Source of the DNA: Flavobacterium bizetiae
GTDB taxonomy: Bacteria; Bacteroidota; Bacteroidia; Flavobacteriales; Flavobacteriaceae
Reading direction: 5' to 3'
Assembly: GCF_902804475.1 (NCBI RefSeq)
Contig: NZ_CADCSU010000036.1
Coordinates: 1 to 45,670, forward strand
Length of the DNA stretch: 45,670 nucleotides
In this document: positions 23,011 to 31,693 of the stretch, piece after piece
How the letters are laid out: each line of letters begins with the position of its first letter
How positions within the stretch are numbered: the stretch's first letter is position 1
Translations under genes and position numbers: made by a program
Notes under the pieces: model-generated
Told to the model about the DNA's origin: nothing
The model's database searches: none
What the model saw: only the letters and a program-made list of their open reading frames with translations

Positions 23011-25692
23011 ATGCAAGAAAAAATTACAAAACGAAAATTATCGGTCAAAAAGGTCTTGACGATGCTGCTTTTTTTTGTGGCAATAGTAAGTTCAGCTCAA
23101 ACGTATGAGTTCGAAAATGGTACGCGTACCAATAATGCCGACATACAAAATTGCGATTCCTGCTCCGGGAAAATAGTAGGCAATTTAGGTGGCAACAGTA
23201 GTGTTTCTGTAAATGTGAATGTAGCCACAACAGGCTGGTACAATCTGAAATTGTTTTACTGCACGGGCGATCCAAGAACGATTAGATTAACGGCAGGTTC
23301 TGCAACGACAATTGCTATTCCGTGCGAACCAAGCGGCGGATGGAGCACAGCAGCTTCAAAAAACGTAAGTGTATATCTGAACAGCGGTACTACTACCCTG
23401 CTTTGGGACAATACCAGTTCCTGGGCGCCTAACTTAGACAAGTTTGTTTTAAGTCCAATTGGTACTTCTTCTACACAAACGATTTCATTTGGTGCAAACA
23501 ATAGCATTGTTTATAATTTAGGCACCAAAACCTATAACGTAAAATTTAATGGCGCTACGGTAATTACCAATGCATCAGCTTATGCTTATAGCGATCAACA
23601 ATATTTGAGCGTTAATTATGCTACGGCAACGTATACATCAGAAGCATTTACGGATAATATTGGCAGCGGAACCAAGCATATCTTTACTTTAAGTGGTAAT
23701 TATACTTTAGGAATGCAACAAGTTTTTTATGCTTACAACAATAAAAACTACGTTGCGGTACAAGTTGTACTTACCGGAAACGGCTCTAACTCTTATAAAA
23801 TGTCGCCATTAACCAGTTATCAGGTAACGCCTAATTTTGGCAGCGGAGATACCAGAGCTTTATTTGTTCCTTATGACAATGATGCATGGATTCGTTATAA
23901 TGCTTATCCGCTTACTTCTGCCGAGTTTACTGCTTCGGAAGTAACAAATATTTATAATAATACCAATCGAAAAGGTTTGGTTATCGGATCGGTTGAACAT
24001 ACCAAATGGAAAACCGGTATTGCCGTAAGTGGCGGCGGTGCATCATCTGCTTATGTTTCGGTAATTGCAGGATGGACAAAAAATGATATTACAAGAGATC
24101 AACGAGGACATGGTTGGGTAAATGTTGGCCAAACGAGTTGTGCTTCGCCAAAAGTATTATTGAATGCTAATGACGACTGGCGCACGGGTCTGGAAGAATT
24201 TGGACAAGCCAATGCAGCATTACAACCCAAATATATTTTTGACTGGACGGCTCCAAAACCTATGGGTTGGAACAGTTGGGGCGCTATACAATCGAATATT
24301 AATCTTACGAAGGCAAAAGCCGTGGTAGATTTTTTCCATGATGATTGTCCTGCCTTCAAAACTGAGGATAACACCTTATTTATTGATCTTGATTCGTATT
24401 GGGATAATATGTCGGATGCTGAACTGGCGCAGTTTGTTACTTATGCAAAAAACAAAGGTTTTAAAGCCGGTATTTATTGGGCTCCGTTTGTCGATTGGGG
24501 CAAGTACAATCGTCCTGTAGAAGGAAGTTCGTATACTTACAATCAATGTTGGACAATGGTAAACGGAAATCCGCTTGAGTTGGATGGCGCTTATGCGATG
24601 GATCCTACAAGCCCAGGAACTAAGGCGAGGATTCGATATTTTATGAATCGCTTTAAAGCAGCAGGATTTGAAATGATCAAAATCGACTTTTTGACTCATG
24701 CGAGTATTGAAGCTGACGGTTTTGCCAACAATCAGCTGCATACGGGTATGGAAGCGTATCAGGAAGGAATGAAATTTTTAGTTGATGAAATTGCCGGAAA
24801 AATGCTTGTTCAGGCAGCAATATCGCCAAATTTAGCAACGGGTCCGTTTGTACATGTTCGTCGTATTGCGTGCGATGCGTATACGAGTATCGGTGAAACT
24901 GATTATACTTTAAACAGTACGACCTATGGCTGGTGGCAAAATAAGATTTATGATTATTTAGATGCTGATCATGTGGTTTTTGGTAATGCTTCGATTGGCG
25001 AAAATCGTGCGAGATTACTAAGCAGCGTGGTAACGGGTACAATTACAAGCGGAGACGATTTTTCGACTGCTGGCGCATGGAAAGCGAGATCGCAGCTTCT
25101 TTTACAAAACAATGATGTACTGAATGTGGCGCGTGCGGATATGCATTTTGTTCCTGCTGACGGAAACACGGGTTATAATGCAGCGAATGTTTTCTCGGCC
25201 ACCTACAATAATGTCACTTATGTTGCTGTATTTAATTACAGTAATACGGCTACCACAAACAATGTTAGTTTAAGCCGACTTGGTTTAGGTTCCGGAAGTT
25301 ATAGTGTAAAAGAATTGTATTCTGGTACGATAAGTTCAACGCAAGGCACATTAAGCGTTCAGCTTCCTCAAGCCGATGCCGCTTTGTATGCAATTTATCA
25401 GGGGCCGGTTTTAAGTACGCCAAATTACAACTGGGGAAATGCTTCGACAAACTATGTTTTTCCTAATCCAGCAACGAATACTTTCCAGATAAAGTTTGAT
25501 CACTCGATTAATGGTCCTGTTGCTATTTCAGTTTACGATTTAGTGGGGAAAGAAATTTGGAAAACGACTACCGTTGCCGAAGATATGATCAGTTCAGAAA
25601 TACCTGTACAACATCTTGCAAAAGGAGTTTATGTAGTGAAAGTTTCGACTTCTGGAAATAAGGTTCAGAACTTTAAATTTATCAAACAGTAA
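23011..25692 (+). CDS. T9SS-secreted alpha-galactosidase-like glycosidase (clan GH-D)
   Basis: This 893-residue multi-domain protein begins with a signal peptide (to about residue 30). A carbohydrate-binding-like beta-sandwich follows (about 31-150, YEFENGTRT...DKFVLSP, like CBM35/CBM6). A beta-rich region leads into a TIM barrel starting at PKPMGWNSWGAIQSN, the GH27-type entry motif. D559 in MIKIDFLTHAS is the probable nucleophile and D622 in RRIACDAYTSI the probable acid/base. A beta domain and a type A T9SS sorting domain (about 815-893: YVFPNPATNTFQIKF, ISVYDLVGKEI, GVYVVKVSTSGNKVQNFKF) close the protein. It should be exported to the cell surface or medium and act on alpha-galactosides or related sugars. 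Confidence 0.85.
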   Translation: MQEKITKRKLSVKKVLTMLLFFVAIVSSAQTYEFENGTRTNNADIQNCDSCSGKIVGNLGGNSSVSVNVNVATTGWYNLKLFYCTGDPRTIRLTAGSATTIAIPCEPSGGWSTAASKNVSVYLNSGTTTLLWDNTSSWAPNLDKFVLSPIGTSSTQTISFGANNSIVYNLGTKTYNVKFNGATVITNASAYAYSDQQYLSVNYATATYTSEAFTDNIGSGTKHIFTLSGNYTLGMQQVFYAYNNKNYVAVQVVLTGNGSNSYKMSPLTSYQVTPNFGSGDTRALFVPYDNDAWIRYNAYPLTSAEFTASEVTNIYNNTNRKGLVIGSVEHTKWKTGIAVSGGGASSAYVSVIAGWTKNDITRDQRGHGWVNVGQTSCASPKVLLNANDDWRTGLEEFGQANAALQPKYIFDWTAPKPMGWNSWGAIQSNINLTKAKAVVDFFHDDCPAFKTEDNTLFIDLDSYWDNMSDAELAQFVTYAKNKGFKAGIYWAPFVDWGKYNRPVEGSSYTYNQCWTMVNGNPLELDGAYAMDPTSPGTKARIRYFMNRFKAAGFEMIKIDFLTHASIEADGFANNQLHTGMEAYQEGMKFLVDEIAGKMLVQAAISPNLATGPFVHVRRIACDAYTSIGETDYTLNSTTYGWWQNKIYDYLDADHVVFGNASIGENRARLLSSVVTGTITSGDDFSTAGAWKARSQLLLQNNDVLNVARADMHFVPADGNTGYNAANVFSATYNNVTYVAVFNYSNTATTNNVSLSRLGLGSGSYSVKELYSGTISSTQGTLSVQLPQADAALYAIYQGPVLSTPNYNWGNASTNYVFPNPATNTFQIKFDHSINGPVAISVYDLVGKEIWKTTTVAEDMISSEIPVQHLAKGVYVVKVSTSGNKVQNFKFIKQ

Positions 25693-25704
25693 GTTTTTAT
25701 AATT

Positions 25705-25880
25705 GAACACGGATTTCACGAATTGACACTAATCTTAATGCTTGTAAAATCATCACACAAAGCAATCTGTGTTAATTCGTGAAATTCGTGTTCTCTTTTA
25801 TATTTAAACACAAGAATACCTAACATTATTTGTGAAATTATTCCGCAAAGCAATCTGTGCTAATTCGTGAAATTCGTGTT
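25705..25880. repeat. Three copies of a dispersed TTCGTGAAATTCGTG-type repeat
   Basis: One inverted copy (25705-25730) and two direct copies (25754-25792 and 25843-25880) of the AATCTGTG-TTAATTCGTGAAATTCGTG unit fill the gap between convergent genes. Copy one and copy two can form a hairpin of about 26 bp with few mismatches. Copy three ends exactly at the stop codon of the VOC gene. A related TCCGTG-rich stretch occurs at 26640-26690. I recall units of this type as common in flavobacterial intergenic DNA. Confidence 0.7.
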
Positions 25881-26324
25881 TTAAAATACCACAGCTTCCA
25901 GAAATTCAATTACTTCTCCGTTCGGACTATATACCAGACTATTACTTACAGTTACGGATTTTCTTTTATTTTTAAGTTCTAAAGTTTCTTTTGCTGATAA
26001 TGGTTTTGCGCCATTTTTAATGGCTTCATCATACGCTTTTTGGGCATCAATAACGGTAAAACAAATGTGCAAAAGCGAATTTTCGACATATGGATCGCCT
26101 TGTTTTCTTTTGCGTCCCTGAGTAGGAAAATCGGCATTATTGTCGCATATTTCTATATAAGAATCAAATGCTTTGTTTTTGAGCATTACGCACTTTTCCA
26201 GATTAAATTCGGGCAGACTCCAATCGTGAACTTCCTCAAAATTAAGAGTTTTATAAAATTGCACGGTTCTTTCAAAATCCTGTGCTTTGATAGCAAAATG
26301 ATGAAATCCTGTTATGTTATTCAT
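25881..26324 (-). CDS. VOC (glyoxalase/bleomycin-resistance fold) family protein
   Basis: This 147-residue single-gene protein has two beta-alpha-beta-beta-beta modules. Metal ligands are likely from GFHHFAIKAQDFERTVQFYK (His8 or His9), YIEIC, LLHICFTV and the final GEVIEFLEAV (Glu), the usual H/E/H/E layout. VOC enzymes include glyoxalases, dioxygenases and antibiotic-binding proteins; the activity is not predictable from this sequence. The stop codon abuts a dispersed repeat. Confidence 0.85.
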   Translation of the reverse strand: MNNITGFHHFAIKAQDFERTVQFYKTLNFEEVHDWSLPEFNLEKCVMLKNKAFDSYIEICDNNADFPTQGRKRKQGDPYVENSLLHICFTVIDAQKAYDEAIKNGAKPLSAKETLELKNKRKSVTVSNSLVYSPNGEVIEFLEAVVF

Positions 26325-26784
26325 TTTGATTGTTTTTTGATGTATATATCTGATTTAAAAATTGTTTTGGATTAATTGTTTACAATTTTATCGCAACGTA
26401 TTTTAAGATACATTGTTATTATGTGTCGCTCCGCTGGAGCTATTGAAAACTACTTTCTGCTTAGCTATAAATATTACGCTCCCCTGGAGCTTTTATTAGT
26501 AAAAATGAATTTATTTTATTTTGTCTCGTCTGTTTGCTATCGCGCTAGAAATGACTTGTAACCAATCTTTGTCGAGTTACGAGTGTGATCCTTCGTTCCT
26601 CAGGATGACAAGATTGCGGATAGCTGCAATGAGTAAAAAAAATCCGCGAATATCCGTGTTTTCGCGAAGCGAATCCGTGTCATCCGCGTGCAAACTGAAC
26701 TCAGTGTGATTATCGATCTTCTAGTCTGATCCTTCGTTTCTCAGGATGACAAACTAGACGAAAACATTATTATGGAAAAGAGTC
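26325..26784. repeat. Repeat-rich intergenic region
   Basis: No gene is supported. Dispersed-repeat fragments seen: GCTCCGCTGGAGC (about 26426-26438) with a variant at 26472-26481; two copies of TGATCCTTCGTT-CTCAGGATGACA (about 26586-26610 and 26727-26751); an ATCTTTGTCGAG stretch (26564-26575) also found inside the element at 30140-30241; and a TCCGTG-rich stretch at 26640-26690. Frames here encode repeat translations, not proteins. Confidence 0.65.
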
Positions 26785-26866
26785 TCCTAGCCCCGATAGA
26801 AGAGGAAATCCTTTTGTGGCGGGGTTCGCCACAAAAGATTGGAACGAATAGCGGGATTAGCTCCTA
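26785..26866 (+). ncRNA. Candidate structured RNA, possibly the Flavo-1 motif
   Basis: A perfect 11-bp stem, CTTTTGTGGCG (26811-26821) with CGCCACAAAAG (26827-26837) around a GGGTT loop, is flanked by conserved-looking boxes. These are TAGCCCCGATAGAAG and GGAAATCC on the left, and GATTGGAACG, ATAGCGGGA and TTAGCTCC on the right. CCCG/CGGG can close an outer stem. I recall very similar units as frequent in Flavobacterium intergenic DNA and possibly as the Flavo-1 RNA family. The strand follows the usual orientation of these boxes. Function is unknown. Confidence 0.5.
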
Positions 26867-26892
26867 AAAAATTATCTGCTCCAAAAACCTTT

Positions 26893-28395
26893 TTATTCTA
26901 ACCAGAACCATTCTTTTACATCGTTTTCTATGCTTTCTTCTTTTACAAGGCTTTCATATTCGTTGGTAGCGCTATTGTGCTGATAGTCTTTTTGCCATTC
27001 TTTATGGTGCAAAACAATTTGCTGGATGGCATCAGAAATAAATAAAACCTCGTTGTTGGTCATTATGGGATGCAAAGACAAACGCACCCAACCCGGTTTA
27101 TTGGTTTGGTTTCTCTGAAGAAGATCTTCGGTTATCTTGTTGGATTGTGCTTCATTGATATCAAATAAATAATGGGCGTATGTGCTTGCGCAAGACCATC
27201 CGCCACGAACCTGAACGCCAAAACGATCGTTTAAAAGTCGGACAATTAAATTATAATGAATGTCTTCTATTAAAAAAGAAACACAGCCTATTCGGTCTGT
27301 TTTTTTATCGCCAAGAATAGATAAACCGGGAATTTTTTCAAACTCGGCGTAACAGAGATCAAGCAGTTCTTTTTCTCTCTTTTTTATGTTTTCGATGGCC
27401 ATTTGATCTTTTAGTTTTAATGCTAAAGCGGCTCTCATGACTTGCAGAAAACCGGGAGTTCCGCCATCTTCTTTGACTTCGATTGAATCACTATAATGGT
27501 AAACTCCCCACGGATTGGTAATTTTTACATTTCCTCCGCCGGGATTATCAGGAACATCGCTTTTATACAGCTTTTCATTAAAAACCAAAACACCGCAGGT
27601 TCCTGGTCCGCCCAGGAATTTATGAGGAGAAAAGAAGATTGCATCTAATTGTTCTTCGGGATCTCTTGGGTGCATATCGATGTGTACATAAGGCGCCGCA
27701 GCGGCAAAATCGACAAAACAGAATCCGTTGTGCTGATGCATTATTTTAGCGAGTTCGTGATAAGGTGTAATGATTCCCGTAACATTTGAGGCGGCAGTAA
27801 ACGAACCAATTTTTAAAGTTCTGTTGGCGTACTTTTGAAGCAATTGATCCAATATTTTTGGGTCGGTCAGATTATTTTCATCCGGAGGTACCACCACAAC
27901 ATCGGCATTGGTTTCGTACCAGGAAACCTGATTCGAATGATGCTCCATGTGGGTGATAAAAACGACAGGTTTGTCAGCATTGTCCGGCTCTGTATTTAGT
28001 CTGTTATGTGCATTACGCAAACCTATAAAACGCTGTAATTTTGATAAAGCGGCTGTCATTCCGGTTCCGGTTGTCACCAAAACATCGGATTCATTGGCGT
28101 TTACATGTTTCTTAATCAATTGTCTGGCATGATTGTACGCGTAAGTTGACGTTTTACCTGTTTCGCTCGAAAAGGAATGTGTATTGGCAATCATTGGCCC
28201 GATTTTATTGAGCATGATATCTTCAATTGGCAAATATAATCTTCCGCTGGCTACCCAATCTGCATAGAGCAGTTTTTGCTGGCCATAAGCCGATTCGAAA
28301 GTATGATTGACTCCTATTGTATTTCCTCTAAATTTAGAAAAATAATGTTCTAATTGACTTGGTTTCGTTTTCTTCTCAATAACACTCATTTCCAT
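26893..28395 (-). CDS. Class V aminotransferase / cysteine-desulfurase-like PLP enzyme
   Basis: This 500-residue fold-type I PLP enzyme has the family motifs VLVTTGTGMTAALSKLQ (phosphate cup, about 105-121), MEHHSNQVSW (150-159, PLP-stacking His), FCFVDFAAAAPYVHID (D229) and the Schiff-base lysine K259 in FFSPHKFLGGPGTCGVL. RGGWSCASTYAH carries a Cys in the region where SufS/CsdA-type desulfurases have their active Cys. At 500 residues it is longer than usual desulfurases (about 405). Whether it is a desulfurase, a selenocysteine-lyase type or another aminotransferase is open. An APC permease gene lies 57 bp upstream on the same strand. Confidence 0.85.
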   Translation of the reverse strand: MEMSVIEKKTKPSQLEHYFSKFRGNTIGVNHTFESAYGQQKLLYADWVASGRLYLPIEDIMLNKIGPMIANTHSFSSETGKTSTYAYNHARQLIKKHVNANESDVLVTTGTGMTAALSKLQRFIGLRNAHNRLNTEPDNADKPVVFITHMEHHSNQVSWYETNADVVVVPPDENNLTDPKILDQLLQKYANRTLKIGSFTAASNVTGIITPYHELAKIMHQHNGFCFVDFAAAAPYVHIDMHPRDPEEQLDAIFFSPHKFLGGPGTCGVLVFNEKLYKSDVPDNPGGGNVKITNPWGVYHYSDSIEVKEDGGTPGFLQVMRAALALKLKDQMAIENIKKREKELLDLCYAEFEKIPGLSILGDKKTDRIGCVSFLIEDIHYNLIVRLLNDRFGVQVRGGWSCASTYAHYLFDINEAQSNKITEDLLQRNQTNKPGWVRLSLHPIMTNNEVLFISDAIQQIVLHHKEWQKDYQHNSATNEYESLVKEESIENDVKEWFWLE

Positions 28396-28452
28396 ATCAT
28401 TTTTAAAATTAACTTCTTTTTTGAAACTTTGATTTCTTGTTGAACTTTTAGA

Positions 28453-29913
28453 TTACTGATCTAAATGTTCCTGCTCTTTTCTCAATTTACTGTGTCGTTT
28501 TCCGTATAAAAAATAAAAAACAATCCCAATTGCCATCCAGATAAATAAGCGTTCCCAACTTTCGAGAGGAAGTCCTGTCATCAGGAAAACACATACGCCG
28601 ATACCTAAAATGGGTACAAAAGGTACAAGCGGAACTCTGAATCCTCGTTTTGCATCGGGACTTATTTTTCTTAGAATGATAATACCTAATGATACTAATG
28701 AAAAGGCAAATAGGGTTCCTATGCTTACCATATGTCCTAAATCTGAAATGGGTACAAATCCGGCCAACAGGCTCACAAATACCATGAAGAAAAGGTTGCT
28801 TTTCCAGGGTGTTTTGAATTTGCTGTGTATATCGCTAAAGAAAGATGGTAAAAGTCCGTCTTTAGACATGCTGTAAAAAACTCTTGATTGTCCCATAAGC
28901 ATTACGAGAATCACAGAGGTATAACCGGCTAAAATTGCAATGATTAAAGCGCTGTTTAAGAAATGAAATCCTGTAACTGCAAAAGCAGTTGCCGCCGGAC
29001 TTGCATCGCCAATAAAGGTTTTATACGAAACCATTCCTGTCATAACATAAGAAAACGCAACGTACAAAACAGTCGCCACCAAAAGCGAACCTATAATACC
29101 GATTGGCATATCTTTTTGTGGATTTTTGGATTCCTGCGCGGCTGTAGAAACGGCATCAAAACCAATAAAACCAAAGAATACCACAGCGGCACCTCTCACA
29201 ATTCCTGACCAGCCAAAATGACCAAATTCTCCTGTATTTTCAGGTATAAAAGGATGATAATTTTCTTGTTGAATAAAAGACCAACCTAAAACAATAAACA
29301 ACACAATTACACTTAGTTTTAGCAATACCAGTAAATTGTTCATCGTTGCTGATTCTTTAGTTCCTTTTGCCAAAACCAACGAAAGCAGTGCCACAATTAC
29401 AATGGCAGGAAGATTGACGATTCCGCCACTTAAAGTCGATCCGTCGGCTAGTTTTATTGGATCGAATGGTGAACTGGTTAATTCCGGAGGCAGATTGATA
29501 TGAAGCTGCGCTAACAATTTTGTCGCATAACTCGACCAGCTTACCGCCACGGTTGCAGAGGCCAATGCATATTCAAGAACCAGATCCCAACCAATAATCC
29601 AGGCCATGAATTCGCCCATTGTTGCGTACGTATAGGTATAAGCGGAACCTGCAACGGGAATCATCGAGGCATATTCGGCGTAGCATAATGCGCAAAAAGC
29701 ACAGGCTACGGCTGCCAGAATAAAAGATAAAATAACGGCTGGTCCTGCATTTTCGGCAGCCACAATTCCTGTAAGCGAAAATATTCCTGCCCCTACAATG
29801 GCGCCAATTCCTAATGCAACAAGGTTTAGTGGCCCTAACGAACGTTTTAATCCTGCTCCTTCATTTTGCTCATTTTCTGAGACTAATCTTTCTATTGATT
29901 TTTTTAATATCAT
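28453..29913 (-). CDS. APC-superfamily amino acid permease (cationic amino acid transporter type)
   Basis: This 486-residue membrane protein has about 12-14 hydrophobic helices. TM1 has the unwound APC motif GIGAIVGAGIFSLTG (35-49). CALCYAEYASMIPVAGSAYTY, GWDLVLEYALASATVAVSWS and FFGFIGFDAVSTAAQESKNP are typical of the CAT/YfnA group. It probably imports amino acids with protons; substrate specificity cannot be read. It lies directly upstream of the class V aminotransferase gene and may share its transcript. Confidence 0.9.
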   Translation of the reverse strand: MILKKSIERLVSENEQNEGAGLKRSLGPLNLVALGIGAIVGAGIFSLTGIVAAENAGPAVILSFILAAVACAFCALCYAEYASMIPVAGSAYTYTYATMGEFMAWIIGWDLVLEYALASATVAVSWSSYATKLLAQLHINLPPELTSSPFDPIKLADGSTLSGGIVNLPAIVIVALLSLVLAKGTKESATMNNLLVLLKLSVIVLFIVLGWSFIQQENYHPFIPENTGEFGHFGWSGIVRGAAVVFFGFIGFDAVSTAAQESKNPQKDMPIGIIGSLLVATVLYVAFSYVMTGMVSYKTFIGDASPAATAFAVTGFHFLNSALIIAILAGYTSVILVMLMGQSRVFYSMSKDGLLPSFFSDIHSKFKTPWKSNLFFMVFVSLLAGFVPISDLGHMVSIGTLFAFSLVSLGIIILRKISPDAKRGFRVPLVPFVPILGIGVCVFLMTGLPLESWERLFIWMAIGIVFYFLYGKRHSKLRKEQEHLDQ

Positions 29914-30139
29914 AATTTTATTGTTGAGAATAAACTTTTATTTCGCTGTTTTATAGCGTTTTTAATCGTTATTCTGCTGGTAATGTTTAATGCTAAAACG
30001 GATAGAAATGTTCTAATAAAATTTCAATAAAACTACATTTCCAAGGGGCTTAGACGTTTTTTAATAATAATAAAACCTGCAAAGTTTTAAAACCTAGACT
30101 GTGAAGAACTTTGGTTTTACTTAAAATAGCCACAATCAA
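29914..30139. other. Intergenic region upstream of the permease gene
   Basis: This is AT-rich leader sequence for the minus-strand permease gene. No exact TAnnTTTG box or hairpin was identified. Nothing else was seen before the palindromic element. Confidence 0.35.
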
Positions 30140-30241
30140 TGTCATTTCGACGAAGGAGAAATCTCCGCAAGTAACTCCGCGATCATAATCGACAATCTTT
30201 GTCGAGCTTCTCGCGAAGATTTCTCCTTCGTCGAAATGACA
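30140..30241. repeat. REP-like palindromic element, copy 1
   Basis: A perfect 25-bp inverted repeat (30140-30164 with 30217-30241) encloses a 52-nt centre that includes CGACAATCTTTGTCG. It starts about 90 bp past the tlpA stop codon. Read in reverse it is a close copy of 33073-33172. One arm position differs between copies and is compensated in the other arm. Confidence 0.8.
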
Positions 30242-30327
30242 AAAATGCGCAGATCAACTTGAAAATTGAACTTTCCAAAAAGTTCTTTACAGTCTTGATT
30301 TTAAAAGCTCGAAAGCCCTGTAGTTCT

Positions 30328-31308
30328 TTATTTTATAACTGATTTAAGTGTAGCCTGCAGTTCTTCGCCGTGAAGATTTTTTGCGACAATAATACCTTTA
30401 GAGTCTACCAGATAATTGCCCGGAATTGCTCTCACTCCGTATAATTTTGCTATAGCGCTATTCCAGAATAATAAATCAGAAACGTGTAACCAGTCTAAGT
30501 GATCGTCCTGAATTCCTTTTATCCAGTTTTCTTTCTTTTTATCTAAAGAAATACCAATAATATTAAATCCTTTATCGTGATATTCTTTGTAAGCGGCTAC
30601 GATATTTGGATTTTCTTTTCTACAAGGTCCACACCATGACGCCCAAAAATCAACTAAAGTGTATCCTTTTAAATTTTCTGAAAAACGAACCGATTTTCCT
30701 TCGGGATCTGTAGACACGAAATCTGGTGCTTTTTTCCCTACCTGTAATCCGTTAAGTACTTTTACAAGTTCCTGTAGTTCTTTCACGTAAGTGGAATTTT
30801 GCTGACTCTTATCTAAAAGGGCAATGTTTTGTGTTATTTGTTCCGGGCTTAATCTATACGACCAATTTCTATACAATACGTATGCAGAAACCAGAGAACC
30901 AGGATGCTCTGTTATAAATTTACTTATATCAATATCGTTCGATTTTCTATAAAGATTAAACAAATCCTGAGATGCAGAACCTTCTACAACTGATGTGCTG
31001 TAATACTTAACAGGGCTTAATTTTACAGTAATAGGAGATTTTTCAAGGAATATATACAATGGCGAATTTGCTGTATTTACGCTTAATCCGTAGAGTTCCG
31101 GCAATTTTACTTTTGTTTTAAAACTAAATTTACCATCTGTAACTTTTACAGAATCTATAGTGGTAAACATCTTGTTATGAAACTTTTGCAGGTATACATA
31201 TTGCGCAACAGTATCGACAACTGTTCCTTTTAACTGCACATTTGCCTCTTGTGCCTGAGTTGTTGTTGCGGCAAGACACAGGGCTAGAAATACTACTATT
31301 TTTTTCAT
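30328..31308 (-). CDS. TlpA-type periplasmic thioredoxin with DUF4369-like N-terminus
   Basis: The protein is 326 residues from the ATG at 31308 (MKKIVVFLALCLAATTTQAQ, a signal peptide). An in-frame ATG nine codons upstream would spoil the signal. Residues 21-110 form a beta-rich DUF4369-like domain (LKGTVVDTVAQYVYLQKF). Residues about 188-326 form a TlpA/ResA thioredoxin fold with active site C226-G-P-C229 in DFWASWCGPCRKENP. It should reduce or exchange disulfides in the periplasm. It is the first large gene behind a SAM-I riboswitch and a 32-codon ORF, unexpected for this family and suggesting a link to sulfur amino acid status. Confidence 0.9.
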   Translation of the reverse strand: MKKIVVFLALCLAATTTQAQEANVQLKGTVVDTVAQYVYLQKFHNKMFTTIDSVKVTDGKFSFKTKVKLPELYGLSVNTANSPLYIFLEKSPITVKLSPVKYYSTSVVEGSASQDLFNLYRKSNDIDISKFITEHPGSLVSAYVLYRNWSYRLSPEQITQNIALLDKSQQNSTYVKELQELVKVLNGLQVGKKAPDFVSTDPEGKSVRFSENLKGYTLVDFWASWCGPCRKENPNIVAAYKEYHDKGFNIIGISLDKKKENWIKGIQDDHLDWLHVSDLLFWNSAIAKLYGVRAIPGNYLVDSKGIIVAKNLHGEELQATLKSVIK

Positions 31309-31407
31309 TGGGTTTGTTTTTAAAAAATTGGACATAGAAATTCCGAGACCATTATAAAAATGATCTGTCGTTTATGGATAAAAAGGGAAAGGGATTTTTG
31401 AGAAAAG

Positions 31408-31506
31408 TTACTTGTATTGCATTCGGAAAATCGAAAAAGGATTTTCTCTTTTTGAAAATAAGCTACATTGTTCTGGACAGTCGGATAATATTTGTTCAGT
31501 TTTCAT
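31408..31506 (-). CDS. Possible 32-aa leader peptide between SAM riboswitch and tlpA
   Basis: ATG at 31506 opens a 32-residue frame ending TAA at 31408-31410. It starts 60 nt after the riboswitch and ends about 100 nt before tlpA. The peptide begins MKTEQILS, contains DCPEQC, and ends basic (FRMQYK). It has no hydrophobic segment. Upstream is A/T-rich, as usual for weak-SD Bacteroidota genes. Its position suggests it is the first translated unit controlled by the riboswitch. The family is not recognised. Confidence 0.45.
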   Translation of the reverse strand: MKTEQILSDCPEQCSLFSKRENPFSIFRMQYK

Positions 31507-31565
31507 TCTAAAAAATAAATGATTTAATACTTAATGATCTTATGCAGATTTACTAATGAAATCTT

Positions 31566-31661
31566 CTTATCTGTCCGCCTTGACGGAAGGATTTAGCACC
31601 TTATTTGGCAACAGGTTGCTAAGACATCACCGGGCCTACTCCCTCAGTCTTTCTGGATAAG
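31566..31661 (-). promoter_or_regulatory. SAM-I (S-box) riboswitch
   Basis: On the minus strand, P1 is CTTATC (31656-31661) with GATAAG (31566-31571). Between them, in order, are cAGAaaG, GAGGGA, GGCCCggTGA, GCAACC and GGTGCTAAaTCC, all core elements of the S-box aptamer including the kink-turn and SAM-binding segments. A perfect TATATTTG -7 box lies directly upstream. The aptamer therefore starts close to the 5' end of the transcript that runs into the 32-codon ORF and tlpA. No strong U-tailed terminator follows, so control may be translational. Confidence 0.93.
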
Positions 31662-31685
31662 TTCATGTAGATTTTTTCTACTCTG

Positions 31686-31693
31686 CAAATATA
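31686..31693 (-). promoter_or_regulatory. -7 box (TATATTTG) of the SAM riboswitch transcript
   Basis: The minus strand reads TATATTTG, an exact TAnnTTTG match. The predicted start near 31679 is about 18 nt before the riboswitch P1 stem, a sensible layout for a riboswitch leader. Confidence 0.65.

Noticed and set aside
26376..26709. Overlapping short plus-strand frames in the repeat region
   Set aside because: They translate dispersed repeats and have no protein-like features.
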